A stretch of DNA of 64,000 bases from Pseudoalteromonas luteoviolacea (lineage in GTDB: Bacteria > Pseudomonadota > Gammaproteobacteria > Enterobacterales > Alteromonadaceae), in the NCBI RefSeq assembly GCF_001696455.1, contig NZ_MAUJ01000001.1, positions 1 through 64,000 of the forward strand, read 5' to 3'. The notes below the pieces were generated by a model. It saw only the letters and a program-made list of their open reading frames with translations, did not search any database and was not told where the DNA came from. The position numbers and the translations under genes were made by a program. This document shows, one piece after another, positions 1 through 8,942 of this stretch (the first letter of the stretch is position 1; every line of letters starts with the position of its first letter).

Positions 1-535
1 CCTTGCGCAAAGCAAACGTATTCGCTGCGCTCATTATCGTTAATCCTTTGCACTACATTGCGCAAAGGAAACGCGCTCACTGCGTTCGCTGTCGCTAACC
101 CTTTGCACTTAATTCATCCCTGAAGCTGGGTCCCATTGCGCATCCATGCGCTCACTTCCTCATGCTGCGAAACTTCGTTTCGGTCATTCGTCACCCTTGC
201 GAAAAAAGAAGCGTGCTCACTGCGTTTGTGGTGCTAAATCGTGCTTTAGTGCGACTTTAGCGCAAGGTGAAGCAAGTAACTTTCACTGGCATTGATATGG
301 ACTCTAAGTATCATTTAAAGTCGTTCATAATTGGAACTTGTTGGGTCATGACTCCCTCACCGCTTGTTAAAATGTCTTATTTCACCTTGCGCAAAGCAAA
401 CGTATTCGCTGCGCTCATTATCGTTAATCCTTTACACTACACTTGCGCAAAGGAAACGCACTCACTGCGTTCGCTGTCGCTAACCTTTTACACCATACTT
501 GCGAAACTTTGTTTCGGTCATTCTTCACCCTTGGC
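1..535. repeat. Palindromic intergenic repeat cluster
   Basis: Bases 1-105 recur almost exactly at 385-492, with only a few mismatches. Each copy is itself two related units of about 50 bp (for example 5-53 and 60-107). Each unit starts with GCGCAAAG and ends with CTTTGCAC, so its ends are complementary and can form a hairpin; the inner part of the second unit also pairs (AACGC/GCGTT). A more degenerate copy lies around 199-265, and a separate 35-bp motif at 165-200 recurs at 499-532. The cluster continues off the left edge. It resembles REP/BIME-type chromosomal repeats. I see no transposase and no real gene here. Confidence 0.75.
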
Positions 536-569
536 TGCATTAATTCAGGTTTATGATTCACGATCATGA

Positions 570-941
570 AATAAAGTCACGATTTCATATATTGAAAAAA
601 TTAAATTTTCAGCTTACTTATGCCTATTTGCACTATTGCTGAATTTTTCAAAGTAGTAAATTCAATCGGGCTTACTTTTTGAATAAAAATAAATATCTGA
701 AAAATATACTTAAAGTTTCAAATATTACGGATTAGAAAAAATCTATCTCAAAATAATGACTCAACTTGAATTATGTTTGTTTAAGGATTGAAATTAATGA
801 ATAAAACTTTCTATTGTAAATTTTTGCTTACAAAATAACGTGAATTAGGTTAAATATAAGTTAAATTTGTTGTGTATTAATCCTACAATTGCGCTACATT
901 TTGATTGGAAATTAACCAAATGACATAATAAAGGAACAAGT
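570..941. other. AT-rich leader region upstream of the protease
   Basis: This stretch is very AT-rich and has no credible coding region. It should hold the promoter of the downstream protease. TACAAT at 884-889 is a possible -10 box, but I see no convincing -35. The ribosome binding site AAGGA at 931-935 precedes the ATG at 942. Confidence 0.4.
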
Positions 942-2807
942 ATGCGTAAATTAAACACACTCGCTTTTGCGGTATTGGCAGGCATGTCAGGTAGCTGTTT
1001 AGCTCAAGCTCAAATGATGTCGGTTGACCAAAGTAAAGCGATTGAAGATCAATACATCGTAGTATTCAAAACACCTGCAGTAATAAATGCGGCAAGTAGT
1101 GCAGCGATATCTAGTTATGCGACTAGTCAAGCACAAGCACTTACGACGCAGCACAATGTGCAAGTTACTAAAAGCTTCAACGGTGTTTTAAATGGTGTAG
1201 TAGTAAATGCTTCTAAACAAAAAGTACAAGAATTGCTTAGCAATCCTAGCATCGACTACATTGAGCAAGACCAGATCGTCACCATTACGCCTATGGTAGA
1301 TGCAAGTGCAGACCAAGGAAATGCAATTTGGGGCTTGGATAGGGTAGATCAAAGAGACTTACCTTTAAATAGCAACTATCACTATGATTATGACGGCTCA
1401 GGCGTAACTGCATACGTTATCGATACAGGCGTACGTATCTCGCACGCTGAGTTTGGTGGTCGTGCAAGCCACGGTTATGACTTTGTTGACAACGATGCAG
1501 ATTCAAGTGACTGTAACGGTCATGGTACTCACGTAGCGGGTACTATCGGTGGCGGTGCATATGGTGTTGCTAAGAATGTAAACGTAGTTGGTGTTCGCGT
1601 GCTGGGCTGTACAGGTTCTGGTTCATATTCTGGTGTTATCTCAGGGATTAACTGGGTTAAAGATAATGCGTCAGGCCCATCTGTTGCAAATATGAGTTTA
1701 GGTGGTGGTGTTTCTCAGGCAGTGGATGATGCGGTAAACACAGCTGTTGCATCGGGTGTTACCTTCGTTGTCGCTGCGGGTAACGACAACAGTAACGCGT
1801 GTAACTATTCACCAGCAAGAGCAGCGGATGCAGTAACCGTGGGCTCAACGACCAGCTCAGATGCGCGTTCAAGTTTCTCAAACTACGGTAACTGTCTTGA
1901 TATTTATGCGCCAGGCTCAAGCATTAAGTCAGCTTGGTACAACTCAGACTCTGCAACCAATACCATTAGTGGTACTTCAATGGCTGCACCTCATGTTGCC
2001 GGGGTTGTTGCATTGTATCTAGACGAAAACCCAAGTTTGACACCGAGTCAAATTGACGCGCTATTGAGCTCACGTAGTTCGAAAGATAAAGTAAGCGACG
2101 CTAAATCAGGCTCTCCTAACGAGTTAGTATTCTCATTAGCGGATAGCACGCCTCCTCCTCCACCACCAACAGTGCCTGAATTAGATGACGGTGTTGCAGT
2201 GGGTGCAAGTGGTGCGTCTGGCAGCGAAACACACTACCTATTTAAAGTACCGGCTGGTAAAGACACACTCACTGTTACTTTGTCGGGTGGTACGGGTGAC
2301 GCTGATCTATACGTACAGCTAGGTCAGAAGGCAACTCAAAGCAGCTATACTTGTCGCCCATATAAAAATGGTAACGATGAAGTATGTACTATCAACAACC
2401 CTGCAGCGGGTGATTGGTACATTATGCTACATGGCTACTCTGCATACTCTGGCGCTAGCTTAGTGGCAGCAACGTCAACTGGTAATGGTGGCTGTGGAGC
2501 GAATTGCCTTGAAAATGGTGTACCTGTAACTGGTTTATCTGGCGCATCAGGCAGTGAAGTCGCATACACAATTGATGTACCAGCAAACTCAACGCTCAGT
2601 GTTGAGATCTCAGGTGGTACAGGTGATGCAGACTTATATGTAAGAAAAGGCCAAGCACCAACAACTTCTACATATGATTGTAGACCATACCGCAACGGTA
2701 ACAGTGAAACTTGCTCGCTCACTAATAACGGTGGTGCAGCGACTTACCACATCATGTTACGTGGTTACAATAATTACTCTGGCGTAACGCTAAAAGGTAG
2801 CTACTAA
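942..2807 (+). CDS. Secreted S8 subtilisin-like serine protease with two PPC domains
   Basis: Extracellular endopeptidase of the proteinase K/aqualysin type. Residues 1-22 form a signal peptide ending in LAQA. Residues about 37-115 are an I9 inhibitor-type propeptide (QYIVVFK...YIEQD). The S8 catalytic domain spans about 130-400 with Asp151 (VIDTG), His184 (HGTHVAG), oxyanion Asn271 (AAGND) and Ser336 (GTSMAAPHVAG). A short proline-rich linker (TPPPPPP) leads to two pre-peptidase C-terminal domains, about 410-510 and 522-620, each with the motif GDADLYV. PPC domains are usually removed after secretion or help bind solid substrates. The gene stands alone with RBS AAGGA and its own terminator. 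Such proteases are typical of protein-degrading marine Alteromonadales. The substrate is not predictable from sequence. Confidence 0.95.
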   Translation: MRKLNTLAFAVLAGMSGSCLAQAQMMSVDQSKAIEDQYIVVFKTPAVINAASSAAISSYATSQAQALTTQHNVQVTKSFNGVLNGVVVNASKQKVQELLSNPSIDYIEQDQIVTITPMVDASADQGNAIWGLDRVDQRDLPLNSNYHYDYDGSGVTAYVIDTGVRISHAEFGGRASHGYDFVDNDADSSDCNGHGTHVAGTIGGGAYGVAKNVNVVGVRVLGCTGSGSYSGVISGINWVKDNASGPSVANMSLGGGVSQAVDDAVNTAVASGVTFVVAAGNDNSNACNYSPARAADAVTVGSTTSSDARSSFSNYGNCLDIYAPGSSIKSAWYNSDSATNTISGTSMAAPHVAGVVALYLDENPSLTPSQIDALLSSRSSKDKVSDAKSGSPNELVFSLADSTPPPPPPTVPELDDGVAVGASGASGSETHYLFKVPAGKDTLTVTLSGGTGDADLYVQLGQKATQSSYTCRPYKNGNDEVCTINNPAAGDWYIMLHGYSAYSGASLVAATSTGNGGCGANCLENGVPVTGLSGASGSEVAYTIDVPANSTLSVEISGGTGDADLYVRKGQAPTTSTYDCRPYRNGNSETCSLTNNGGAATYHIMLRGYNNYSGVTLKGSY

Positions 2808-2816
2808 GAGATAGCT

Positions 2817-2842
2817 AAAAGGGAGCTTAGGCTCCCTTTTTG
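2817..2842. terminator. Bidirectional intrinsic terminator
   Basis: AAAAGGGAGC and GCTCCCTTTT pair around a TTAG loop, with T-runs on both strands. It separates the protease gene from the convergent rlmI gene. Confidence 0.85.
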
Positions 2843-2844
2843 TG

Positions 2845-4035
2845 TTAGTAGACTTTACAAATTAACCCTTTGAGGTAAAACCCTTCCGGATAAAAGCCTG
2901 CAATAGGATGATCTGGAGCTTGGTTTAACCGCTCCATAATGACCAAGTCACGTTTCGCATCCAGTGCGGCATCCGCGACGACTTTTTGAAACAAATTTTG
3001 GTCCATCAACCCAGAGCATGAGAAGGTCAATAGCGTCCCTCCTGACTTGAGCAGCTGCATCGCCAGCATGTTTATATCTTTATAGCCTCGACATGCACCA
3101 GTTAATTGCGCTTTGCTCTCTGCAAACTTAGGGGGATCCATGACTATGGTGTCAAATTGCTTGCCTTGCTCTCTATATTCTCTAAGTAGTTTAAAAACAT
3201 CTTTTTTTACAAAGTCTACTTTACTCAAATCAAGGTTGTTGTGTTCAACATTTCTTTTTGCAGTATCTAAGGCAGGTTGAGATACATCTACATTTGTTAC
3301 CTCTTCACAGCCACCTCTTAGGGCATACAGGCTGAATGTACCTGTGTAGCAAAAGCAGTTTAAAACACTTTTTCCTTTAGAAAAGCGCTCCAGAGCCGCT
3401 CTACTATCACGCTGATCGAGATAAAACCCAGTTTTGTGGCCGTTGATGATATCGACCTCTAATTTCAAGCCATTTTCTTCAATTAAAACAGCTTCTTTTG
3501 GTGCGTCGCCATGTAGCGGGCCTGTTATTTTTTCCAGTCCCTCTTTTTTTCGTACATCAACGTCTGAGCGTTCGTATACAGCACAATCTGGAAATAGTTC
3601 TCTTAAAGCGGCAACTATTTCGCCTTTATGCCTTTCTGCTCCGGCACTTAAAAGTTGACACACAAGATAATCGTCAAACTTATCAATTGTGATGCCTGGT
3701 AAGCCATCTGACTCCGCTGCACTTAATCTGAAGCCAGTTAGGCCACCTTCCTCGATCACGTATTCTCTGACCTGTAATGCACGGCTGAGTCTGCGTTTAA
3801 AGAAACTCTGATCTATTTGCTCTGATTCATCAAATGTCCAAATTCTGGCTCTAATTTGAGAACTTGGGCTATATGCTGCGGTAGCTAAATATTGCCCATC
3901 ATGACTGTAGACTTTTACAATATCTCCAAGTCCTGGTTTACCTTTGATCTTTTTTATTGCTTTGGAGAATATCCAAGGGTGTTTTCTTTTAAGAGATTTT
4001 TCTCGGCCGGGTTGTAAATACAGCGCGCAAGACAT
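2845..4035 (-). CDS. rlmI: 23S rRNA m5C1962 methyltransferase RlmI
   Basis: SAM-dependent methyltransferase of the RlmI/YccW family, which methylates C1962 of 23S rRNA. The N-terminus ([15 protein letters not shown]) begins a PUA-type RNA-binding domain of about 75 residues. A central domain follows, then the Rossmann methyltransferase fold from about 195. Visible motifs are the SAM-binding CYTGTFSL (from residue 229), DPPKF (300-304) and TFSCSG with Cys340, the expected catalytic cysteine. At 396 residues it has the usual length for the family. It appears monocistronic and shares the terminator at 2817-2842 with the protease gene. Confidence 0.93.
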   Translation of the reverse strand: MSCALYLQPGREKSLKRKHPWIFSKAIKKIKGKPGLGDIVKVYSHDGQYLATAAYSPSSQIRARIWTFDESEQIDQSFFKRRLSRALQVREYVIEEGGLTGFRLSAAESDGLPGITIDKFDDYLVCQLLSAGAERHKGEIVAALRELFPDCAVYERSDVDVRKKEGLEKITGPLHGDAPKEAVLIEENGLKLEVDIINGHKTGFYLDQRDSRAALERFSKGKSVLNCFCYTGTFSLYALRGGCEEVTNVDVSQPALDTAKRNVEHNNLDLSKVDFVKKDVFKLLREYREQGKQFDTIVMDPPKFAESKAQLTGACRGYKDINMLAMQLLKSGGTLLTFSCSGLMDQNLFQKVVADAALDAKRDLVIMERLNQAPDHPIAGFYPEGFYLKGLICKVY

Positions 4036-4118
4036 ATAAATTCCTTACTAAGTAGAATCCTGTCATTTTAGTGAAGGGGGTTCCAACATACAATGTGAAG
4101 GATAAGGTTTAATTAAAA

Positions 4119-4760
4119 ATGATTGTAAATATGAATGACTTTGAGCAAGTATTTAAGGAATTTATGCTTGGAACTCCTTTTGCTGATACGGCACATGACC
4201 TTTCTCACGTACAAAGAGTTGTCAAGACAGCTAAACAATTGGCTGTTGAAGAAGGTGCAGATTTAGATATTGTAGTACCAGCTGCGTGGCTCCATGATTG
4301 TGTGGCGGTTGCGAAAAACCACCCAGACAGAGCAAAGGCTTCAAAGCTTGCCGCCGATAAAGCTGAACGTTTCTTGATTGAAATAGGGTATCCACAGGAA
4401 AAGCTGGAGGGAATACATCATGCAATTGTTGCCCACAGCTTTAGTGCAAATGTGCCACCGACAACGTTAGAGGCCCAAATAGTACAAGATGCAGACAGAA
4501 TGGATGCATTGGGAGCAATCGGCGTAAGTCGTTGTATGAAAGTTGGCGGCGCAATTGCTAGGCATCTATACCACACAGGAGATCCGTTTTGTGCCGATAG
4601 AGAGCCGGATGATAAAAATTATACGCTTGATCACTTCTTCATTAAGCTGATGCATATCGAATCTCAAATGCATACAAAAGCCGCCAAAAAAGAAGCACAA
4701 CGCCGCACGGCGTTTATGCAGCAATTCCTTGATGAATTAGCGCGTGAAATTGAAGAGTAA
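4119..4760 (+). CDS. HD-domain phosphohydrolase
   Basis: Small single-domain HD superfamily protein of 213 residues. Candidate metal ligands are His26/His30 (AHDLSH), the HD pair His59-Asp60 (WLHDCV) and Asp126 or Asp129 (QDADRMDALGA). This pattern matches the YedJ-like group of uncharacterised HD hydrolases, which are metal-dependent phosphatases or phosphodiesterases of unknown substrate. An alternative start lies four codons downstream (MNDFEQ at 4131); neither start has a strong ribosome binding site. It ends only 15 bp from the convergent channel gene, with just a weak CACG/CGTG hairpin between them. Confidence 0.8.
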   Translation: MIVNMNDFEQVFKEFMLGTPFADTAHDLSHVQRVVKTAKQLAVEEGADLDIVVPAAWLHDCVAVAKNHPDRAKASKLAADKAERFLIEIGYPQEKLEGIHHAIVAHSFSANVPPTTLEAQIVQDADRMDALGAIGVSRCMKVGGAIARHLYHTGDPFCADREPDDKNYTLDHFFIKLMHIESQMHTKAAKKEAQRRTAFMQQFLDELAREIEE

Positions 4761-4775
4761 AGGGCGGCACGTTTT

Positions 4776-5756
4776 TTAGCGTGTCATTCGCTTTACAAAC
4801 ACAACGACGAACAGTGCCAAGGAAAAGCTGCCAATAAAGGCTTCTATCGTGGCTATGAGGCGAGTTATCCCCACAGGGGTTATATCGCCATAACCCAACG
4901 TTGTAAATGTTACAACGCTGAAGTAGAAACAATTGAACATAGCATGAAGGTTATCTTCAAATGTGGCAGATGTGTCGATACGAATAGTTTCATCATTGTA
5001 ATTGATGCCAAGGACAAAGTAGCAAAGTGCACACAGTAAAATCATTCCTAAACTAAATCGAATGACATTTTCTGGTTTTTCACCATAACCACACAGCATA
5101 TCGATAAAGCTTGATACCATGCGTTTTTTAGAATATTTGGGGTACTGCGCATGGCGCATGCGTAATTCACTGTATGTGTATTTACCGGCCATTTCAAACA
5201 GACCTTGCTGTTCGGCGCCTTTTCTCAGCAATCTATATATTTCTTCGCTTTGTAAATATAAATCTTGCGCTTCTTCGTAATTTTTTTGTTTTGTTGCTTC
5301 AATGGCTTGGTTTTCTTGCAGGAGTTTGTCGCCTAACACTAAGTTGTCAATTCTTGTGGCATTCAGTTTGACACCTAAAATGTTTGTGTTTTCAAGTTTA
5401 CAGCAGTGCAAGTTTGCATCACGTAAATCAGCTTTCATTAAAGACGCATTTTTTATTGTACTGTTGAATAGGTGTGCGCCATGCAGATTTGCGCGATAGA
5501 AGTTACTATAAGATAAGTCATAACCATTGTGATCATTAAATTTAACCAGATTTAGACCTTCCAAGTTCGCTCTTTTTAATTCTAACCCTTGTAACAAGCC
5601 TCCTTTTTTAGCATATCGCTCGAGTTTTTGTGATAATTCCAAACCACTTTTATCAAACTTTGCATCATGCCAAAAACAATACCCAGAACCCATATCGATT
5701 TCTTGGCAACTGTGACCATCAGGTGAGATATACTGGCACTTTGGTTTGTTGTTCAT
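4776..5756 (-). CDS. Pentapeptide-repeat two-TM potassium channel
   Basis: Inner-membrane ion channel fused to a soluble domain. Residues 1-35 hold a Cys/His-rich segment (CQYISPDGHSCQE...YCFWHD) that could bind a metal. Residues about 50-135 contain A(N/D)L-type pentapeptide repeats (LKRANLEGLNL, YRANLHGAHL, MKADLRDANL). A helical region follows (150-215). The C-terminus is a two-helix pore module: a first TM at about 236-256, then the pore loop with the K+ selectivity filter TLGYGD at 286-291, then a second TM at about 299-320. The Ion_trans_2 fold is clear. The function of the pentapeptide part is unknown; it may act as a gating or protein-interaction domain. Confidence 0.85.
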   Translation of the reverse strand: MNNKPKCQYISPDGHSCQEIDMGSGYCFWHDAKFDKSGLELSQKLERYAKKGGLLQGLELKRANLEGLNLVKFNDHNGYDLSYSNFYRANLHGAHLFNSTIKNASLMKADLRDANLHCCKLENTNILGVKLNATRIDNLVLGDKLLQENQAIEATKQKNYEEAQDLYLQSEEIYRLLRKGAEQQGLFEMAGKYTYSELRMRHAQYPKYSKKRMVSSFIDMLCGYGEKPENVIRFSLGMILLCALCYFVLGINYNDETIRIDTSATFEDNLHAMFNCFYFSVVTFTTLGYGDITPVGITRLIATIEAFIGSFSLALFVVVFVKRMTR

Positions 5757-5835
5757 GGCAACTTATTTTTTCTCATGGTAATTATAAAGGTAGCAGCAAA
5801 TCTCAGATTTAAACGAAAAAAACAGCAAATTTTCT

Positions 5836-6504
5836 ATGGAATTCAATTATCAACTTAAACTAAGTAAACGCAGAAAGACTGTGGCTATCAAAGTGCGATC
5901 ATCAGGAGTAAGTGTCTATGCGCCGCATAATATTTGTAAATCTTGGTTGTCTGGTTGGGTTAGTTCAAAGCAAGAATGGGTTTTAGAGAAGCAAAAGTCA
6001 TTAAATGAGCAGCAACCCGACACTTTGTGGTCTGTGAACAAAATACTGGTGTTTGGACATGAGTATGGTTTGGTCAATGGTGCTTCTAAAAGTGAAATCG
6101 ATCATGATAGCCGAAAGGTGTATTTGGTCTCTGATTGGCAAGAAGATAAACAAGCCGCCATTTTTGAAGTAAAACAATTATTCAAAAAGGGACTAAGTGA
6201 GTACTTACAATCTGCATTACCACAATACAAGGATTTAATGAAATCTGAATACAAGTCACTAAAAATTAGATTTTATAAAAGAAGGTGGGGGAGTTTGTCG
6301 TCCGCTGGTGTTATTGCTTTTAATTGCGCGCTATTGGGAGCTCCTAAATGGGTTATCAACTATGTAATTGTACATGAACTTGCACATTATCATGTGATGG
6401 CACACAACACTGCATTTTGGACTATTGTTTCGCGATTTGATCAAAACCACGTAGAAGCCAAGAAATATCTAAAAGAATATGGAAGAACAATCACCGATTG
6501 GTAA
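5836..6504 (+). CDS. YgjP-like (DUF45) metallopeptidase-family protein
   Basis: Protein of 222 residues with the zinc-binding motif HELAH at 180-184 followed by His190 (MAHNTAFW), as in the YgjP/DUF45 branch of M48-like metalloproteins. The N-terminal part (SKRRKTVAIKVRSSGVSVYAP) is typical of the longer DUF45 form, and RRWGSLSSAGVIAFNC precedes the active site. The substrate is unknown. A shorter relative, ygjP, occurs at 62713-63225. It is transcribed divergently from the channel gene, 79 bp away, and points towards tRNA-Tyr on the opposite strand. Confidence 0.82.
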   Translation: MEFNYQLKLSKRRKTVAIKVRSSGVSVYAPHNICKSWLSGWVSSKQEWVLEKQKSLNEQQPDTLWSVNKILVFGHEYGLVNGASKSEIDHDSRKVYLVSDWQEDKQAAIFEVKQLFKKGLSEYLQSALPQYKDLMKSEYKSLKIRFYKRRWGSLSSAGVIAFNCALLGAPKWVINYVIVHELAHYHVMAHNTAFWTIVSRFDQNHVEAKKYLKEYGRTITDW

Positions 6505-6542
6505 TTAAAGTTGAAATAATTTCGAAGTAAGATAAGAAAGAG

Positions 6543-6627
6543 TGGTGGAGGGAGCTGGATTCGAACCAGCGAAGGCTGAGCCGTCAGATTTACAGTCTGA
6601 TCCCTTTGGCCGCTCGGGAACCCCTCC
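6543..6627 (-). tRNA. tyrT: tRNA-Tyr (anticodon GUA)
   Basis: The reverse complement folds as a class II tRNA of 85 nt with an encoded CCA. The acceptor stem GGAGGGG pairs with TCCCTCC (one G-U pair), the anticodon loop is CTGTAAA (anticodon GUA), there is a long variable arm, and the T arm contains GGTTCGAATCC. It stands alone as a single copy. Confidence 0.96.
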
Positions 6628-6642
6628 TCAACAACGGCGCTG

Positions 6643-6670
6643 ATAATATCAAAGTTTTTGTCGATGTAAA
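6643..6670 (-). promoter_or_regulatory. Putative sigma-70 promoter of tRNA-Tyr
   Basis: On the minus strand TTTACA (6670-6665) and TATTAT (6648-6643) are spaced by 16 bp. They are followed by a GC-rich discriminator, which is typical of stringently controlled stable-RNA promoters. Confidence 0.6.
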
Positions 6671-6739
6671 GAAATGTCCTAAAGTTTTTTTAAAAAATGC
6701 CGATAAATTTTCAGACTTTGAATTTTTTGGCGAAAATCC

Positions 6740-7261
6740 ATGCAGATAGAACAATTGTTACTCAAGGAGGCACAGTTAGGCATTGCCCTAAATTTAAGTG
6801 TGCACGAATCGCGACGAGGAGACTTCGCGTTGCTACTGAGTGCGTTGTCTCAAGATGCGTTAGATTTTAGTCAATTTGACTTTCCTCGCTCCGCAGTTGA
6901 CGAGCAAGATAAGTCAGAAGACGCGCTAAAAAAGGAGTTGCAAATTGGGCCTAAGAAGCCACTTGCACCTGCAGAATATGACTTTCTAATTGGTCAATAC
7001 AATCGTTATTTCGTAAAAGATGGTGGTTTAGAAGACATTAAGTTGAATGAATGTTTAGATCCTGAACCGCTTCATATCCGAGATAACAAATTGCATGTAC
7101 CGCTTTCAGTGGTTGAAAACTTAGAGCCAGCTGTTAGGGCTAAGCTAATTAAACAGCAAAACCCAGAAATAAAACTCCAAGAGCGGGGAATGGACGCCGC
7201 AGGATTTTATGATCAGTTGGCTAGCGGCGAAATGCAATCTCAATTACGAGTAGCGGTATAG
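6740..7261 (+). CDS. Conserved hypothetical protein (possibly VC2046/SO_2500 family)
   Basis: A soluble acidic protein of 173 residues with no signal peptide and no membrane segment. From memory its N-terminus (LLLKEAQLGIALNLSVHESRRGDFALLLSAL) resembles the uncharacterised VC2046/SO_2500 family of Vibrio and Shewanella, but I could not verify this. The function is unknown. The middle region is charged and low in complexity (about residues 52-75), separating two more structured halves. It is a single gene between tRNA-Tyr and the convergent ychJ-like gene. Confidence 0.7.
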   Translation: MQIEQLLLKEAQLGIALNLSVHESRRGDFALLLSALSQDALDFSQFDFPRSAVDEQDKSEDALKKELQIGPKKPLAPAEYDFLIGQYNRYFVKDGGLEDIKLNECLDPEPLHIRDNKLHVPLSVVENLEPAVRAKLIKQQNPEIKLQERGMDAAGFYDQLASGEMQSQLRVAV

Positions 7262-7356
7262 CAAGGTAATTCTACTTGAAACACAAAGGGTGTGCCTGTG
7301 CTTCAGTATAATAATAAACATCAATGACTGAAGGGTATCTTCATAAATAGCAGATA

Positions 7357-7812
7357 TTAGCCATGGCACTTTTTAAACTTTTTCCCACTTAAGCACGGAC
7401 AAGGATCGTTTCGGCTTACTTTTTTCCCTTCACAAGGAAATAAGTTACCGTCGAGATAAACCCATTTCCCATCCTCTTTAATAAATCGAGAACGTTCGTG
7501 AAGTACTTCTAGTTGTTGGCCATCTAGATAAGAGGCTTTAAATTCAACGTACTGGAAGTTTTGGTCTTGACCTGTGTTGATGACGTCTAAATGAACAAAC
7601 TCGACTTGATTAGCAAATAGGAGTATATCTTCAACGGTATGTTCAAGGCGTTTTTCCGCAGCATAGGTGTTGACTATATACTCGCCATTTTTCGCACAAT
7701 ATGCGCTATACCTCGAGCGCATCAACTGCTCGGCATTTTCTGGCTTGCTCTTTCCAGTAATAATAAGATTACAGCATTGTTCGAAAGGCAGAGCTTGACC
7801 ACAAAAACACAT
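7357..7812 (-). CDS. ychJ: YchJ-family SEC-C motif protein
   Basis: Protein of 151 residues in the YchJ/UPF0225 family. It has a Cys cluster at the N-terminus (CFCGQALPFEQCC), the family core (EQLMRSRYSAYC...IVNTY) and a C-terminal SEC-C zinc motif (SRNDPCPCLSGKKFKKCHG). SEC-C motifs bind zinc and, in SecA, contact SecB or ribosomes; the role of YchJ is not established. The gene follows the sulA-like gene on the same strand by 14 bp and could be read through from the SOS promoter at 8261-8280. Confidence 0.85.
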   Translation of the reverse strand: MCFCGQALPFEQCCNLIITGKSKPENAEQLMRSRYSAYCAKNGEYIVNTYAAEKRLEHTVEDILLFANQVEFVHLDVINTGQDQNFQYVEFKASYLDGQQLEVLHERSRFIKEDGKWVYLDGNLFPCEGKKVSRNDPCPCLSGKKFKKCHG

Positions 7813-7826
7813 ATAAAACCTAATAA

Positions 7827-8252
7827 TTAATGTGCGACCTCTGACATTGGTAGTTTACAAACTTCTTTAAAACAAAACAGGGTTGTTTCCGAGTTGTTTA
7901 GACTTCGCTGTTGCATTTGTCGGGTTGACAATATCCCCGGCCATGTTATTACAGCTGCAAAGTTACCATTATGCAGGGCGCAATCTAAAGTATGCTCTAA
8001 GTTTATCAGATCTTTGAGCTTTAAAACCAGCAGCTTGTTTATGTCAATGTCACAGTCATCTAGCATAGACTTACTGATAGTGTGGTTGGGTGCTATCAAT
8101 AATGTCCAACCAGCTTTAGAATTGCAAAAACCCAATATTTTCATAAGTTCTAAGCTGGTGGTAGCTTCATCATATGTATTTACAATATTAAAGTTAGCCT
8201 GAGTTGGTAGGCTTGATGCACGTGCTTTTAATATGGTCGAAGTATGTAACAT
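7827..8252 (-). CDS. sulA: SulA-like SOS cell-division inhibitor
   Basis: Protein of 141 residues. The segment from GWTLLIAPNH to AAVITWPG aligns by eye with the SulA core, which has a W-x-L-x-L-x-P start, a 'LVLKLKDL' strand, a helix with 'LxxALxxGN' and a V-I-x-W strand. SulA binds FtsZ and blocks septation during DNA damage. The assignment is strongly supported by a perfect CTG-N10-CAG LexA box only 8 bp upstream of the ATG at 8252. Overall sequence identity to enterobacterial SulA appears low. No clear Shine-Dalgarno is visible. A lexA gene is not in the window. Confidence 0.8.
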   Translation of the reverse strand: MLHTSTILKARASSLPTQANFNIVNTYDEATTSLELMKILGFCNSKAGWTLLIAPNHTISKSMLDDCDIDINKLLVLKLKDLINLEHTLDCALHNGNFAAVITWPGILSTRQMQQRSLNNSETTLFCFKEVCKLPMSEVAH

Positions 8253-8260
8253 AATTTTAA

Positions 8261-8280
8261 TACTGATTGTTTATACAGTA
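8261..8280 (-). promoter_or_regulatory. LexA (SOS) box upstream of sulA
   Basis: TACTGATTGTTTATACAGTA fits the gammaproteobacterial LexA consensus (CTG-N10-CAG at 8263-8278). Further CAG-type half-sites follow at 8286-8288. Its position, just upstream of the start codon, predicts tight repression. Confidence 0.88.
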
Positions 8281-8374
8281 TATATACAGTATTTCATACA
8301 GCGCTTTTGATCAAGGTTACATGTGATGTTTTTTTAATCTTTTTTTTGATGCTTATTCCTAATTTAGGTTAACC

Positions 8375-8830
8375 TTATGTTTTAAAATGATTTAGCTGAT
8401 GGATTTGCTCATATAATGTTGCCGCATAGCACTGCGCATCTAAATAGCGCTTTGTAGTTAAATGAGGTCTAACTTCTTTTAAAGTACTTTCTGCTGCCAT
8501 ATTCCCTTGGCTTTGAGCGAGACTAAGCCAAGCGACACCATGAAATACACTTTTAGGTACGCCTTGCCCTTTTATGAAAAGAAGTCCTAGATAGAATTGC
8601 GCTTTATTATCCCCAGACATAGCTGCTAGTCTCATCCATTTAGCAGCCAAAGGATATTGTTTTTCCTTTATGTAGTAGAGGCCCTTTTTATATGCTTGTT
8701 CGGGTTCTTGCCCCTTTGGCCATTGGTGCTTTGGATCTGGCTCTTGAGTTACAAATTCGAGCACATTTAACAGCTGTTGCTCTAAGTCACCACTGTAAGC
8801 CTTTGTAGATTGACTGTTTTTCATACTCAC
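8375..8830 (-). CDS. Sel1-repeat protein
   Basis: Protein of 151 residues with at least two Sel1-like (TPR-related) repeats at about 46-115: KGLYYIKEKQYPLAAKWMRL and AQFYLGLLFIKGQGVPKSVF, the latter with the typical G-x-G-V spacing. No signal peptide is visible, so it is probably cytoplasmic. Sel1 repeats mediate protein-protein contacts, so the function cannot be deduced. It is transcribed divergently from the purine permease gene. Confidence 0.75.
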   Translation of the reverse strand: MSMKNSQSTKAYSGDLEQQLLNVLEFVTQEPDPKHQWPKGQEPEQAYKKGLYYIKEKQYPLAAKWMRLAAMSGDNKAQFYLGLLFIKGQGVPKSVFHGVAWLSLAQSQGNMAAESTLKEVRPHLTTKRYLDAQCYAATLYEQIHQLNHFKT

Positions 8831-8901
8831 TTCACTTATTACAACCTAGCCTACAGTGTAGCTGATTTTTGCTTTATTTGTCCGATAAAGAGAACGATTT
8901 A

Positions 8902-8910
8902 TGGTAAAAT
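8902..8910 (+). promoter_or_regulatory. Extended -10 promoter of the NCS2 permease gene
   Basis: TGGTAAAAT is an extended -10 element (TGn-TAAAAT, -10 at 8905-8910), followed by a GC-rich stretch. It overlaps an in-frame upstream ATG at 8901, which argues that translation starts at 8943 instead. Confidence 0.55.
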
Positions 8911-8942
8911 TGCGGCCCCGTTTCTATTTAAAATACAAAGAC

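Noticed and set aside
267-569. Open frame of 100 codons in the repeat cluster
   Set aside because: It lies across the palindromic repeats, has no RBS and its composition follows the repeats. It is a by-product of the repeated DNA.
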